From positions 992,001 to 1,056,000 of the forward strand of contig NZ_UYZY01000001.1 in NCBI RefSeq assembly GCF_900626075.1: 64,000 nt of DNA, written 5' to 3'. A program made the translations under genes and the position numbers. The notes beneath the pieces were generated by a model. The model did no database searches and was not told the DNA's origin. It worked only from the letters and a program-made list of their open reading frames with translations. Shown one piece after another: positions 45,157 through 53,956 of this stretch. Position 1 is the stretch's first letter. Each line of letters starts with the position of its first letter. Origin of the DNA: Clostridium transplantifaecale (GTDB taxonomy: Bacteria; Bacillota; Clostridia; Lachnospirales; Lachnospiraceae).

Positions 45157-46167
45157 TTACCTGCTGCGGCCGATTTCCTTCGCCGTCTTATGAATCAGTT
45201 CGTCCGACGGGCTTTTCCGATCCACAGCCGACACTTCCATAATCAGACGGTACAGATTGATATTCTCCGCCTCGGCCGCTGCCCTGAATTTTTTCAGGAA
45301 GCTGGAATGGCAGCCCGACTTTCCAAGTACCAGATCAATCGGTTTCACGGGATTGTTGTAATGGAACGGTTTCATCGCCGGTTCCAGCCGGTTGTCGATA
45401 AAATCCAGTAGTCCGTATAAATCAATTTCCTCCATCTGACCGTACCTCTGCATCATCGCCACACAGATTTCTGTCGCAAGATTTCCGGCGCTCCTCGCCA
45501 TGCCCATCAGTCCACAGTCCAGAATTGCCGCCCCATATTGATAGGCCGCTATAGCATTGGCCGCGGAAAGGCCCAGATTGTTATGGCAGTGGAACGCTAC
45601 CGGAATCGATACCGCACAGCTGAGTTTTTCCGTATACTCTGCGACCTGCTCCGGAAGCATGGTGCCTGCGGAATCCATAATCGTAATCTCATCCAGACCG
45701 GCATCCTCCAGCTTTCTGCCCTCCTCGGCCAGCTCATCCGCGCTGAGAATATAGGCCTTCATCACCGAGTAAAATACCCGCATTCCACTTTTTCTAATGT
45801 CCTTAATCACCTTTACGGAAATCTCCCCATCCCCTGCATCGGCTCCTACTCTGAGGAAATGAAGCCCGCAGTCCTTTGCAAGCTCCACATTCTTTTCCCT
45901 GTAGCGCTTTGCATTCAAAAACATCCCGATCTCAGAGCCGCGGTTCAGATATTTTCTTGCAATGTCCAAATAAGTGAGGTCGGTTTCCGCGTCCGTAAAC
46001 CCGGCTACTTCATAGGCCCCGATTCCTCCGGAATTTCCAATTTCTATGAGCGGAACCCCGCATGATGTCAGTCCGTCCAGAACCATATCCGTAATTTCGG
46101 CTGAAAAACCTTTCCCCACGACGTTCGCTCCATCCCTCAATGTACAGTCCATTAGGGTAACTTTCAT
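45157..46167 (-). CDS. HMGL/DmpG-type pyruvate-carboxyltransferase-like aldolase
   Basis: 336 residues from the ATG at 46167 behind GGAGG. TIM barrel with the metal-binding DxTLRDG motif (MDCTLRDGANVVGKGF) and the paired-histidine HCHNNLGLSAANAIAA. Similar to 4-hydroxy-2-oxovalerate aldolase (DmpG) and to isopropylmalate/homocitrate synthases, but it lacks the C-terminal regulatory domain of the latter. It likely cleaves or forms a 4-hydroxy-2-oxoacid. First gene of the operon. Confidence 0.85.
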   Translation of the reverse strand: MKVTLMDCTLRDGANVVGKGFSAEITDMVLDGLTSCGVPLIEIGNSGGIGAYEVAGFTDAETDLTYLDIARKYLNRGSEIGMFLNAKRYREKNVELAKDCGLHFLRVGADAGDGEISVKVIKDIRKSGMRVFYSVMKAYILSADELAEEGRKLEDAGLDEITIMDSAGTMLPEQVAEYTEKLSCAVSIPVAFHCHNNLGLSAANAIAAYQYGAAILDCGLMGMARSAGNLATEICVAMMQRYGQMEEIDLYGLLDFIDNRLEPAMKPFHYNNPVKPIDLVLGKSGCHSSFLKKFRAAAEAENINLYRLIMEVSAVDRKSPSDELIHKTAKEIGRSR

Positions 46168-46197
46168 TTGATATCCTCCGTCTCTTGTCATTTCTTT

Positions 46198-46306
46198 TTG
46201 AATATTTTTTTTCAGTTATATTTTTTATGTACTTTTTTATTCATATCTATTTTATAACATGACGGTTTTTATTTGTCAATAAAATTTTATGAATATTTTT
46301 ATTCAT
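46198..46306. promoter_or_regulatory. operator-like repeats, candidate RpiR sites
   Basis: A perfect inverted repeat ATGAATA-tttt-TATTCAT (46289-46306) lies upstream of the -35; a variant TGAATATTTTTTTTCA (about 46198-46213) lies between the -10 and the start codon, and a half-site TTATTCATA sits at the start point region. They bracket the promoter. Confidence 0.5.
46251..46279 (-). promoter_or_regulatory. sigma-A promoter of the aldolase operon
   Basis: Minus-strand -35 TTGACA (46274-46279), 17-bp spacer, -10 TATAAA (46251-46256). Confidence 0.75.
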
Positions 46307-46385
46307 TTTACTTTTTATCCGACTCTATCTAATTCTGCCGGAGGTTTTTATTTAATCAGGGAGTTTTGAAACCTTTTCTAAAATA

Positions 46386-46424
46386 AAAAAAGTCCAAAGA
46401 CAATTCTGATGTCTTTAGACTTTC
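46386..46424 (-). terminator. intrinsic terminator of nfnAB
   Basis: AAAGTCTAAAGACA and TGTCTTTGGACTTT on the minus strand, followed by TTTTTATTTT. It lies about 50 nt past the nfnB stop. Confidence 0.85.
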
Positions 46425-46471
46425 CTCTTCTAAATATAATTCTCTGTCCCTGCCCGTGTGCCTAAAACCTT

Positions 46472-47872
46472 CTATCTTTTCCCCGACAGGTACTCATCAA
46501 TCCCGCGCGCCCCGGCACGTCCCGCCTCCATGGCAAGGATGACGGTCGCCGCACCGGTCACGGCATCTCCGCCCGCATAGACGCCCTCTTTCGTCGTCTT
46601 TCCATCCTTCTCATCGGCGATAATGCATTTCCAGCGGTTTACGGACAGGCCCTCCGTCGTGGCGGAGATCAGCGGGTTCGGGGACGTCCCAAGCGCCATG
46701 ATCACTGTGTCGGCGTCGATCCTGAAATCCGATCCCGCCTGCTCAACCGGCCTTCTCCTTCCCGATTCATCCGGCTCGCCAAGTTCCATCCTCCGGCAGA
46801 TGATGCCGCTCACCCAGCCGTTATCATCCGTCAGGATCTCCACCGGGTTGGTCAGGAGGTCGAACTTAATCCCCTCCTCCTTTGCATGGTGGACTTCCTC
46901 TGCCCTGGCCGGCAGCTCCTTCTCACTTCTCCTGTATACGATATGTACCTCGGCCCCAAGGCGCAGCGCCGTCCTGGCCGCGTCCATAGCCACGTTCCCG
47001 CCGCCGACTACCACCACGTTTTTCCCAATCATCAGCGGGGTGTCATAATCTTCCCGGAACGCCTTCATCAGGTTGCTCCTGGTCAGGTACTCATTAGCCG
47101 AGAACACCCCGTTGGCATTCTCCCCCGGGATCCCCATGAATTTCGGGAGGCCCGCCCCAGAACCGATAAATACGGCTTTGAAACCTTCCTCTTCCATCAG
47201 TTCATCGATGGTAACCGACTTCCCGATCACCACGTTTGTCTCGATCCTGACGCCCAGCTTCTTTACGTTGTCAATCTCCGGCTGGACCACATCCGCCTTC
47301 GGCAGACGGAACTCCGGGATTCCGTAAGTGAGCACGCCGCCCGCCTCATGGAGGGCCTCGAAAATAGTCACTTCATATCCCAGCTTTGCCAGGTCTCCGG
47401 CGCAGGTCAGGCCGCAGGGGCCGGAGCCGATCACGGCCACCTTCTTCCCGTTCGTCTTCTCCGGTGCCTCCGGCACAAAGCCGTGTTCCCTCGACCAGTC
47501 CGCCACAAACCGCTCCAGTTTGCCGATGGAGACCGGCTCCCCTTTGATTCCCCTGATGCAGAGCCCCTCACACTGGGTCTCCTGCGGGCAGACGCGGCCG
47601 CAGACGGCCGGGAGGGCCGACGCCCTGGCAATCACACGGGCCGCTTCTTCGAGCGCCCCGTTCTTCACCTCCTGGATAAACGCCGGGATGTCGATGGACA
47701 CCGGGCAGCCAGCGATGCACTTTGCATTTTTGCAGTTTAAGCAGCGCTCCGCCTCCGCCATGGCCTCCTCTTTATTATAACCCAGGCACACCTCCTCAAA
47801 GTTGGCGGCGCGCACCTTTGGATCCTGTTCCCTTACCGGGACCTTTACCATCATGTCTCTCTTCGTTTCCAT
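46472..47872 (-). CDS. nfnB: NADPH-dependent glutamate-synthase-small-chain-like protein, NfnB-type large subunit
   Basis: 466 residues. N-terminal cysteine clusters (CLNCKNAKCIAGCPVSIDIPAFI; CGRVCPQETQCEGLC) bind two [4Fe-4S]; Rossmann motifs VAVIGSGPCGLTCAG and VVVVGGGNVAMDAAR bind FAD and NADPH. Adjacent to its partner at 47873 with TAG directly followed by ATG. In Clostridia this pair is the bifurcating NADH-dependent ferredoxin:NADP+ oxidoreductase. It is often annotated gltA, but no large glutamate synthase subunit lies alongside. Confidence 0.88.
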   Translation of the reverse strand: METKRDMMVKVPVREQDPKVRAANFEEVCLGYNKEEAMAEAERCLNCKNAKCIAGCPVSIDIPAFIQEVKNGALEEAARVIARASALPAVCGRVCPQETQCEGLCIRGIKGEPVSIGKLERFVADWSREHGFVPEAPEKTNGKKVAVIGSGPCGLTCAGDLAKLGYEVTIFEALHEAGGVLTYGIPEFRLPKADVVQPEIDNVKKLGVRIETNVVIGKSVTIDELMEEEGFKAVFIGSGAGLPKFMGIPGENANGVFSANEYLTRSNLMKAFREDYDTPLMIGKNVVVVGGGNVAMDAARTALRLGAEVHIVYRRSEKELPARAEEVHHAKEEGIKFDLLTNPVEILTDDNGWVSGIICRRMELGEPDESGRRRPVEQAGSDFRIDADTVIMALGTSPNPLISATTEGLSVNRWKCIIADEKDGKTTKEGVYAGGDAVTGAATVILAMEAGRAGARGIDEYLSGKR

Positions 47873-48763
47873 CTATTCTTCACCTCCGCAATGTCCGCAT
47901 CCGCCGTGGTGGGTATCCCCCTCCTGAATCCTGAGCATGGCCCGGCCCTCCTGGGTGCGGTACAGCTGCTGGCGTTTCATGGCTTCGTCAAAGTTTACCA
48001 GATGGCCGTCGAATTCCGGGCCGTCCACGCAGGCGAATTTCACCTTGTCTCCCACCGTCACGCGGCAGGCCCCGCACATCCCCGTCCCGTCCACCATGAT
48101 CGGGTTTAAGCTGACCACCGTCGGGATTGCCAGCTTCTTTGTCAGCAGACAGACGAATTTCATCATGATCATCGGGCCGATTGCCACACAGGTGTCGTAT
48201 TTCTTCCCCTGGTTCTCCACCAGGTCCGTAATGACCTCGGTTACCATTCCCTTATGGCCAAAGCTTCCGTCATCAGTTGTTATGTAAAGGCTGCCCGCCT
48301 GTTTTTCCATCTCCTGCGTCAGGATCAGGAGGTCCTTTGTCTTGGAGCCCACGATGACGTCCACGTCAATGCCGTGCTCCTTCATCCATTTCACCTGCGG
48401 GTACACAGGGGCGGCGCCGACTCCTCCGGCTACAAAAAGGATTTTCTTTTTTTTCAGTGTCTCCGGGTCTTCTTTCACAAACTCGGACGGGTTTCCAAGG
48501 GGGCCGGCAAAATCGCGGAAGGCGTCCCCGGCCTTCAAATCACTCATCCGCTGTGTGGATGCGCCGACCGTCTGGAAGACAATCGTTACGCTTCCCTTCT
48601 CCCGGTCATAATCGCAAATGGTCAGAGGAACCCTCTCCCCTTCTTCATCTATCTTGACAATCACAAACTCACCCGGTTCGCAGGAACGTGCGATCCTGGG
48701 GGCTTCCACGACCATCAGATAAATTTTATCAGCCAGCTTTTCCGCTTTTAAAATCTGGTACAT
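47873..48763 (-). CDS. nfnA: NfnA-type small subunit (FAD/NAD-binding, [2Fe-2S])
   Basis: 296 residues from the ATG at 48763 behind GGAGGAG. Ferredoxin-reductase-like: GEFVIVKIDEEGERVPLTICD for FAD, LFVAGGVGAAPVYPQ for NAD, and a C-terminal cysteine cluster CGACRVTVGDKVKFACVDGPEFDG for [2Fe-2S]. The tail GGCGHCGGEE is Cys/Gly-rich. With NfnB it couples NADH and reduced ferredoxin oxidation to NADP+ reduction. Confidence 0.88.
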   Translation of the reverse strand: MYQILKAEKLADKIYLMVVEAPRIARSCEPGEFVIVKIDEEGERVPLTICDYDREKGSVTIVFQTVGASTQRMSDLKAGDAFRDFAGPLGNPSEFVKEDPETLKKKKILFVAGGVGAAPVYPQVKWMKEHGIDVDVIVGSKTKDLLILTQEMEKQAGSLYITTDDGSFGHKGMVTEVITDLVENQGKKYDTCVAIGPMIMMKFVCLLTKKLAIPTVVSLNPIMVDGTGMCGACRVTVGDKVKFACVDGPEFDGHLVNFDEAMKRQQLYRTQEGRAMLRIQEGDTHHGGCGHCGGEE

Positions 48764-49114
48764 GTCATTTCTCCTCCGGTTACTGCTTACTCCGCAGCCG
48801 TAACCTCTACTGATTATTTTTGTTGTTATTACACGCAGAATCGGCAAAAAGCACCGTTTCACGCCATTACTATTCATTCTCTGTTCACTACAACTATGAT
48901 TCTTGCTTTTCTCCCCATGGTGTTATAAAATTGAAAGAAAACCACAACTGTTCAGCGCCTTCATCGTTACCGCGCTGCTATGCGCAGGAACGGCCCAACC
49001 TGCCGTTTCACCCCGGCAAAATACGGAATTTTCATGCGAAAGCGCTCGAAAGCATTCCTCGCGGAACACTATCCTCCGGACAGTTACAAACAAACATACA
49101 AAGGAGAACTTCTA
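48764..49114. other. divergent region between nfnA and the BTAD regulator
   Basis: 351 bp. Immediately above the nfnA ribosome site, GGTTAC (48778-48783) and GTAACC (48800-48805) can form a leader hairpin. No clear sigma-A promoter was found on either strand. Frames extending the BTAD gene upstream have no ribosome site. Confidence 0.5.
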
Positions 49115-51922
49115 TTGGCTTCCATTGAACTCTTTCTTCTGCAATCCCCGAAAATCATAATCGGTTCCTCTCCCTGCCAGCTTCCTTATCAGAAGGCCGA
49201 GGCTCTTCTGTATTATCTCGCTGTCGAAAAGAAATCCACCAGGGAACAGGCCGCCTCCCTTCTGTGGGACAACTGCGATGAGGCGGTAGCCAGGAAAAAC
49301 CTGCGCCACGCCATCTACACGGTTAAAAAGGCCATCGGTGAAGAATGTATCCTCCCCTGCGGCCGTCAGGAGCTGGTTTTAAATCCGGAGCTTACTGTTT
49401 CCGTCGATTATGACCGTCTGGTCAAAGAAGAATGCCCGGACGCCTACAAAGGCGAGTTCTTGACAAGCTTTTATATCAAAGGCTCTCCCGCCTTTGAGGA
49501 ATGGATGCTTGCGAAGCGGCAGTTCGCCCTCCATACTTATCTGGAACTCTTAAAGCGCCGTCTGGCTCTCCTCCCTCCTTCCGATGTGGAGGGGGCGGAA
49601 ACACTGTTTGGCCTGTATATAGAACAGGAGCCTCTGGATGAGAATCTCTACCGCCTTATGATCGAACGCTATTTAAGCTGCGGTTTCTATTCAAAAGGAA
49701 TCAAGCTCTACAACCGGCTGGCCCTGCTTTTTGAGAGGGAGCTCTCCGCCTCCCCGGGAAGAGAATTAAAAGAATTACACAGCCGTTTGCTGGATGCCCT
49801 TCAAGAAGAACGTCCACTGATGGAGCGTACGGACGAGGAACTGCCCGGACGCGAGTCTGAACTCCGCTTTCTCTCCGAAGCTTTCCGCAACTTCATCGGA
49901 GGCAAATCCACCTCCATCCTGCTGACCGGCGAGGATGGGAGCGGTAAAACCTGTCTGGCGGAATACTGTACCCGCGCCCTCTCGGAGCGCTCCTTCCTGG
50001 TTCTTCAGGCTCCCTGCCTGGAAACGGAAAAGGACGTACTGTTAAAACCCGTCAGCACGATGATCCTGCAGCTTCAGCCTCTGATTACGCCTTATCATCT
50101 GAAGGTGGATTCGGGCTATCTTGAGGCTGCTTCCCGGCTCTTTCCACTGTCGGGCACAATCGACACGGCCGCCTACAGCCTGCTGTTTAAGTTATTCTTC
50201 AGTATCGGGGAACAGATTCCTCTGGTCCTTTTTTTCGACAACATCCATTTTATGGATACGGCCAGCCTGGATTTTATCTCCCTGCTGATCCGCAGCCGGA
50301 ACCCGAATATCCTGTTTCTTGCCACTTCACTGCCTCCCGTCGGCAGTCTGGAACATATCCTGCTGCCGCTCTGTGCAGAAAATGTCCTGCTGCATCTGGA
50401 AGTGAATCCCCCTACGGCCTCCGTATTCGGGAAAGCCGGACGGGAGGAAACCATTTTCCGGGGCCGTGTGCCGCTCTTAGACAGACTTAAAAACCTGACT
50501 TCCGCGGAGGAGGCCGTCCTGGAGCTCCTCTCCGCCTGTCAGTCCAGGGCAAATCTGGAGCTTTTCGAAGATCTCCTGAGAGAAGAGCCTCTTGATATCC
50601 TGGATGCATTAGAGCACCTGAAGAGCCTTGAAATAATCGAAGAAAGATCGGAACAGCAAAATCCCTATTTTCTTTTCCGCAACAACAGTATACGGAGAAG
50701 AATCTATGAAAGCATGTCGCTTTCCAGGCGCTGCTATTTCCACAAGATACTGGCCGAGCATCTGAAACACCTGGAGGTGTCCGGCAAAACCGATTACGAA
50801 TGCCTGATTTACCACTACTGCCATGCCGGCAACCAGGCCATGGAACTGAAATGCCGCATTCTGGCCCTGGAAGAGTATGCCTCCAAAAACTATGAGCTTT
50901 ATCCAATGCAGTATACTCCCCAAAGCCGGCTAAACGGCAGTATCCCTTCCTTCACCGGATACTGCAATATCCTGGAGGACCGCCTGCTCTCGCTGACGGA
51001 AAATGAAGCTTCTTCCATTCCGTTTTCCCGGCTGTACGCCCTTTTGCTGCGGACAAAAGCACAGTACTGCATTGCCCAGGGCGAATACAGGGAAGGCCTC
51101 GCAAGCCAGAAAAAAGCGCTGATGATTAACAGCCAGACCGACAATGATCCGCTTATGCGGATACGCTGCCTGCGTCTTGTCAATTTTTACCGGCTCAACA
51201 TCTGGAGCACGGGAGATCTGGAACGTTCTCTCTCGGAGTGTCTAAGACTCGGGGCGGAGGGCGGATATGAGGAGGACTATGCCATCGACTGCCGCCTCTA
51301 CGGCCTGTTTAAGGCCATGGAAGGGAATTACGCCGCCAGTCTGCGCTACTTAAAGCGGGCTCTGAGGATTTTTGCAAAATATCCGCTGAAATCGCGCGTC
51401 TATACCCTGAATATTGCCGGATGTTACAATTACATGGGGGAGACCTACCGCAAGCAGATGCAGTTTGCAAGAGCCGTCCAGTTCTATCAGAAAGCAATTG
51501 CCACCTGCGAATCGGCCCGCACAACGGGAAATGCGGTTTTCTATTCGAATCTCGGCCGCGCCCATCTGGCTCTTAGAAACAGGGAAGAAAGCGCCGATGC
51601 CTTTTACCGCTCCAACAGGCTCTTCAATGAATCCGCAGCGTTGATTGGGCGCTCCATTACTAAGGGATACGTGAGCATCCTGGAGGCGGAAAAAGGGAAC
51701 TTTACCTCAGCAGGGGAGCTGATAAAGGAGGCCGGTGAGAGCGCCCGTCTCTTAAATTCCCCGAACTCACTCGGCCTTTTCGCTATCGCCTCACGTGAGC
51801 TGCTTCTGCGCTGGCCGGAAGAGTTTCCTTCTATATTAGCGCTGACGCCCGATGAATATAAAAATGAAGCGCTTGCCGCCCTGGCAAATATTCCGGGCGC
51901 TTATGAGATAAAAGAGTTATAG
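49115..51922 (+). CDS. large BTAD/AAA/TPR transcriptional activator (SARP/MalT-like)
   Basis: 935 residues if begun at the TTG at 49115, which has AAAGGAG 8 nt upstream; longer ATG starts have none. Order: winged-helix OmpR-type domain (YQKAEALLYYLAVEKKSTREQAASLLWDN), BTAD helical domain (about 100-240), AAA/STAND ATPase with Walker A GEDGSGKT (272-279) and Walker B LVLFFDN (D375), then tetratricopeptide-like repeats (about 700-900; YNYMGETYRKQMQFARAVQFYQKA). It is convergent with the BCCT-lyase-hydroxylase operon and is a plausible activator of it, sensing a ligand through the repeats. That link is positional only. Confidence 0.82.
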   Translation: MASIELFLLQSPKIIIGSSPCQLPYQKAEALLYYLAVEKKSTREQAASLLWDNCDEAVARKNLRHAIYTVKKAIGEECILPCGRQELVLNPELTVSVDYDRLVKEECPDAYKGEFLTSFYIKGSPAFEEWMLAKRQFALHTYLELLKRRLALLPPSDVEGAETLFGLYIEQEPLDENLYRLMIERYLSCGFYSKGIKLYNRLALLFERELSASPGRELKELHSRLLDALQEERPLMERTDEELPGRESELRFLSEAFRNFIGGKSTSILLTGEDGSGKTCLAEYCTRALSERSFLVLQAPCLETEKDVLLKPVSTMILQLQPLITPYHLKVDSGYLEAASRLFPLSGTIDTAAYSLLFKLFFSIGEQIPLVLFFDNIHFMDTASLDFISLLIRSRNPNILFLATSLPPVGSLEHILLPLCAENVLLHLEVNPPTASVFGKAGREETIFRGRVPLLDRLKNLTSAEEAVLELLSACQSRANLELFEDLLREEPLDILDALEHLKSLEIIEERSEQQNPYFLFRNNSIRRRIYESMSLSRRCYFHKILAEHLKHLEVSGKTDYECLIYHYCHAGNQAMELKCRILALEEYASKNYELYPMQYTPQSRLNGSIPSFTGYCNILEDRLLSLTENEASSIPFSRLYALLLRTKAQYCIAQGEYREGLASQKKALMINSQTDNDPLMRIRCLRLVNFYRLNIWSTGDLERSLSECLRLGAEGGYEEDYAIDCRLYGLFKAMEGNYAASLRYLKRALRIFAKYPLKSRVYTLNIAGCYNYMGETYRKQMQFARAVQFYQKAIATCESARTTGNAVFYSNLGRAHLALRNREESADAFYRSNRLFNESAALIGRSITKGYVSILEAEKGNFTSAGELIKEAGESARLLNSPNSLGLFAIASRELLLRWPEEFPSILALTPDEYKNEALAALANIPGAYEIKEL

Positions 51923-51962
51923 CTTACCGGACACAGAGTGCACAGTAACCGTGACAGCGTTA

Positions 51963-52002
51963 CCGTCCGCAGCTCCGCAAATAGCGGCGGTGCTGCGGAC
52001 GG
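51963..52002. terminator. hairpin between convergent operons
   Basis: CCGTCCGCAG (51963-51972) and CTGCGGACGG (51993-52002) pair perfectly, with an inner CCGC/GCGG. It can end both the BTAD gene and the long minus-strand operon; T-tracts are weak. Confidence 0.6.
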
Positions 52003-52024
52003 CAATGAAAATTCATATAGTATG

Positions 52025-52282
52025 TCAGTTCTTTGAATATTCTTTTTTCCTGAAAAGGCTGCGAAGCAGCACCAGCCAGCCCCATGACACCGTGAATGCG
52101 GGGAGGGCCGAAAGAAGCGCTCCCTTAAGCGGTGATATCTCGGTAAACATGACCGGCCCGAAAAACATGATGAAAACGACCACCATCATCACAAACAGCG
52201 TTATCTTCTCCCGCATGGTTTTAGGCGGTGTCAGAAATATTTTTACAATGTCAATCTCCAGTCTTTCGGGTTCTTTTCTCAT
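52025..52282 (-). CDS. small membrane protein downstream of the BCCT transporter
   Basis: 85 residues with two predicted helices (ITLFVMMVVVFIMFFGPVMF and GALLSALPAFTVSWGWLVLL), a cytoplasmic-type basic end (RSLFRKKEYSKN) and an N-terminal amphipathic part. AGGAGG precedes the ATG and the gap to the transporter stop is 10 nt, so it is the last gene of the operon. No family recognised; it may be a transporter accessory subunit. Confidence 0.72.
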   Translation of the reverse strand: MRKEPERLEIDIVKIFLTPPKTMREKITLFVMMVVVFIMFFGPVMFTEISPLKGALLSALPAFTVSWGWLVLLRSLFRKKEYSKN

Positions 52283-52292
52283 TTTTCTCCTC

Positions 52293-53918
52293 CTATGCGT
52301 TAGCCCGGGCCTCCGTCAGCCCGGCCGCCGGCTCTGTTTCCGGCAGCGCCGCCTCATCGTCATCTACTTCTTCTATAATTTTGTCAATAAAGAATACCTT
52401 GAATGTTGCCGCCAGCTGCAGGATAAATACCGGCAGTACACAGAATCCTCCGACGCCCGACAGGTATTTCACGCCTTCAACGCCCTGCTGTCCGCCGCCG
52501 AAGATTACCATGACGACGGAGATAATGCCGATGGATACGCCCCAGAGCACTTTCTGCCAGTTTGCAGGTTCCTTGTCGTAGCTGGATCCCTTTGTACATA
52601 CCTGGGCAATGGTCGTGGACATTGTGTCCGCCGTGGTTGAGAATGCGGCGATCATGGTTATCATGACTAATGGAATGATAATGACGCTGAGCGGCATCTT
52701 TTTTAGCAGTTCCCAGAGTCCCGATACCGCAATGCCGTTCTGGATTGCCCCAATCAAATCCGCCTTTCCAATCTGCTGCCAGTTGAGGGCCGTGCCGCTC
52801 CATACAGAGAACCATACAAGGCCGAAAGAGGATGGTAAGATCCAGTTTACAATCATGAACTGCCGGATGGTTCTTCCGTAGGAAATCATGGCAAAAAATA
52901 TCGCCATCAAAGGCGCGTATGCAATCCAGCATGCCCAGTCAAACATGGTCCACCATGTAACGAGCGCCTCGCCGTCAATGACATACGGGTCGAATCCCCA
53001 GCGTAAGAAGTGTTCTCCCCAGCTTGCCAGGCCCACATTCAGCATATTGCATATGTAAACGGTCGGTCCTGCTATAATCAGGAAGAATAAAAGCCCGTAG
53101 AAAATTTTCGTCGTGCCGTTGGCCAGCCATTTGATTCCCTTATCCAGTCCTGCTACGGAGGCAATAGTAAAGGTGGCCGTGATGATGATAAACAGGGTAA
53201 TCCACACAATCGGTCCCTGGGCGATTCCATAAGCCGCTTCCAGTCCGGAACCAATCAGGGCAAGACCCATGCCGAGGTTGCTGGAAAGTCCCAGCGCCAG
53301 GGCTACAATCGATACCACGTCGATTACGTTGCGCCAGAAGCCGAATTTGATTTTCTGGCCGAACAGAGGCGTCAGGGACGCTGCAACCGAAAGTTCTTCT
53401 TTTCTGTTAAAATAGATATACGCCATCGCGCAGCCTACGATAGAATACATGGCATATGGGATAAAAGTCCAGTTATAGAATACCCTTCCCATACCAAAGT
53501 AAGCCGCTTCCTGTGTCAGAGGGGTAATTCCGGTCCCAGCCAGTTCCCCGTAGATACTTCCGTAATAAATCATAACTTCGTTTGCACCGTAAACAATGCA
53601 GCCCACGGCGATTCCGCCGGTCAGCGTCATGGCAAACCATGAACCGAAGGAATGCTTTGACCTCGCATTTTTTCCTCCGAACCTGACATTTCCAATCTTG
53701 GAAAATGTGAGGATAATTACAACCACCAGACAGAATATGGCAACCAACTGATACAGCCAGCCAAACGATTTTAACGACCATCCAAAGATTGCCGAACACA
53801 TTTTGGTAAGCCAGTCATTTCTCAAAATACCCAGAAGCGCGCCTCCGCCGATGATCAAAAACGCCGGTAAAAACACACCCCATCTTACATCATCCTTTTT
53901 CTTACCCTCTCCACTCAC
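52293..53918 (-). CDS. BCCT-family (betaine/carnitine/choline) transporter
   Basis: 541 residues starting at a GTG with AGGAGG upstream; about 12 helices. The BCCT signature is present in the form TWWTMFDWACWIAYAPLMAIFFAMISYGRTIRQF, where the second Trp box keeps W-x-x-W. Family members import or exchange quaternary-ammonium compounds such as glycine betaine, carnitine and gamma-butyrobetaine. Its gene follows the lyase gene by 38 nt, which argues that the imported betaine is the lyase substrate. Confidence 0.92.
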   Translation of the reverse strand: MSGEGKKKDDVRWGVFLPAFLIIGGGALLGILRNDWLTKMCSAIFGWSLKSFGWLYQLVAIFCLVVVIILTFSKIGNVRFGGKNARSKHSFGSWFAMTLTGGIAVGCIVYGANEVMIYYGSIYGELAGTGITPLTQEAAYFGMGRVFYNWTFIPYAMYSIVGCAMAYIYFNRKEELSVAASLTPLFGQKIKFGFWRNVIDVVSIVALALGLSSNLGMGLALIGSGLEAAYGIAQGPIVWITLFIIITATFTIASVAGLDKGIKWLANGTTKIFYGLLFFLIIAGPTVYICNMLNVGLASWGEHFLRWGFDPYVIDGEALVTWWTMFDWACWIAYAPLMAIFFAMISYGRTIRQFMIVNWILPSSFGLVWFSVWSGTALNWQQIGKADLIGAIQNGIAVSGLWELLKKMPLSVIIIPLVMITMIAAFSTTADTMSTTIAQVCTKGSSYDKEPANWQKVLWGVSIGIISVVMVIFGGGQQGVEGVKYLSGVGGFCVLPVFILQLAATFKVFFIDKIIEEVDDDEAALPETEPAAGLTEARANA

Positions 53919-53956
53919 TCTAACTACCTCCTAAATTTATTTAGATGCATCGCTGT

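Larger units (their letters stand above)
46168..46471. other. control region of the aldolase operon and terminator of nfnB
   Basis: 304 bp, very AT-rich, without a gene. It contains the promoter at 46251-46279, operator-like repeats and the hairpin at 46389-46424. Confidence 0.7.

Noticed and set aside
46472..47872. Glutamate synthase small subunit gltA in ammonia assimilation
   Set aside because: No large subunit is present; the directly adjacent FAD/[2Fe-2S] gene makes the NfnAB reading better.
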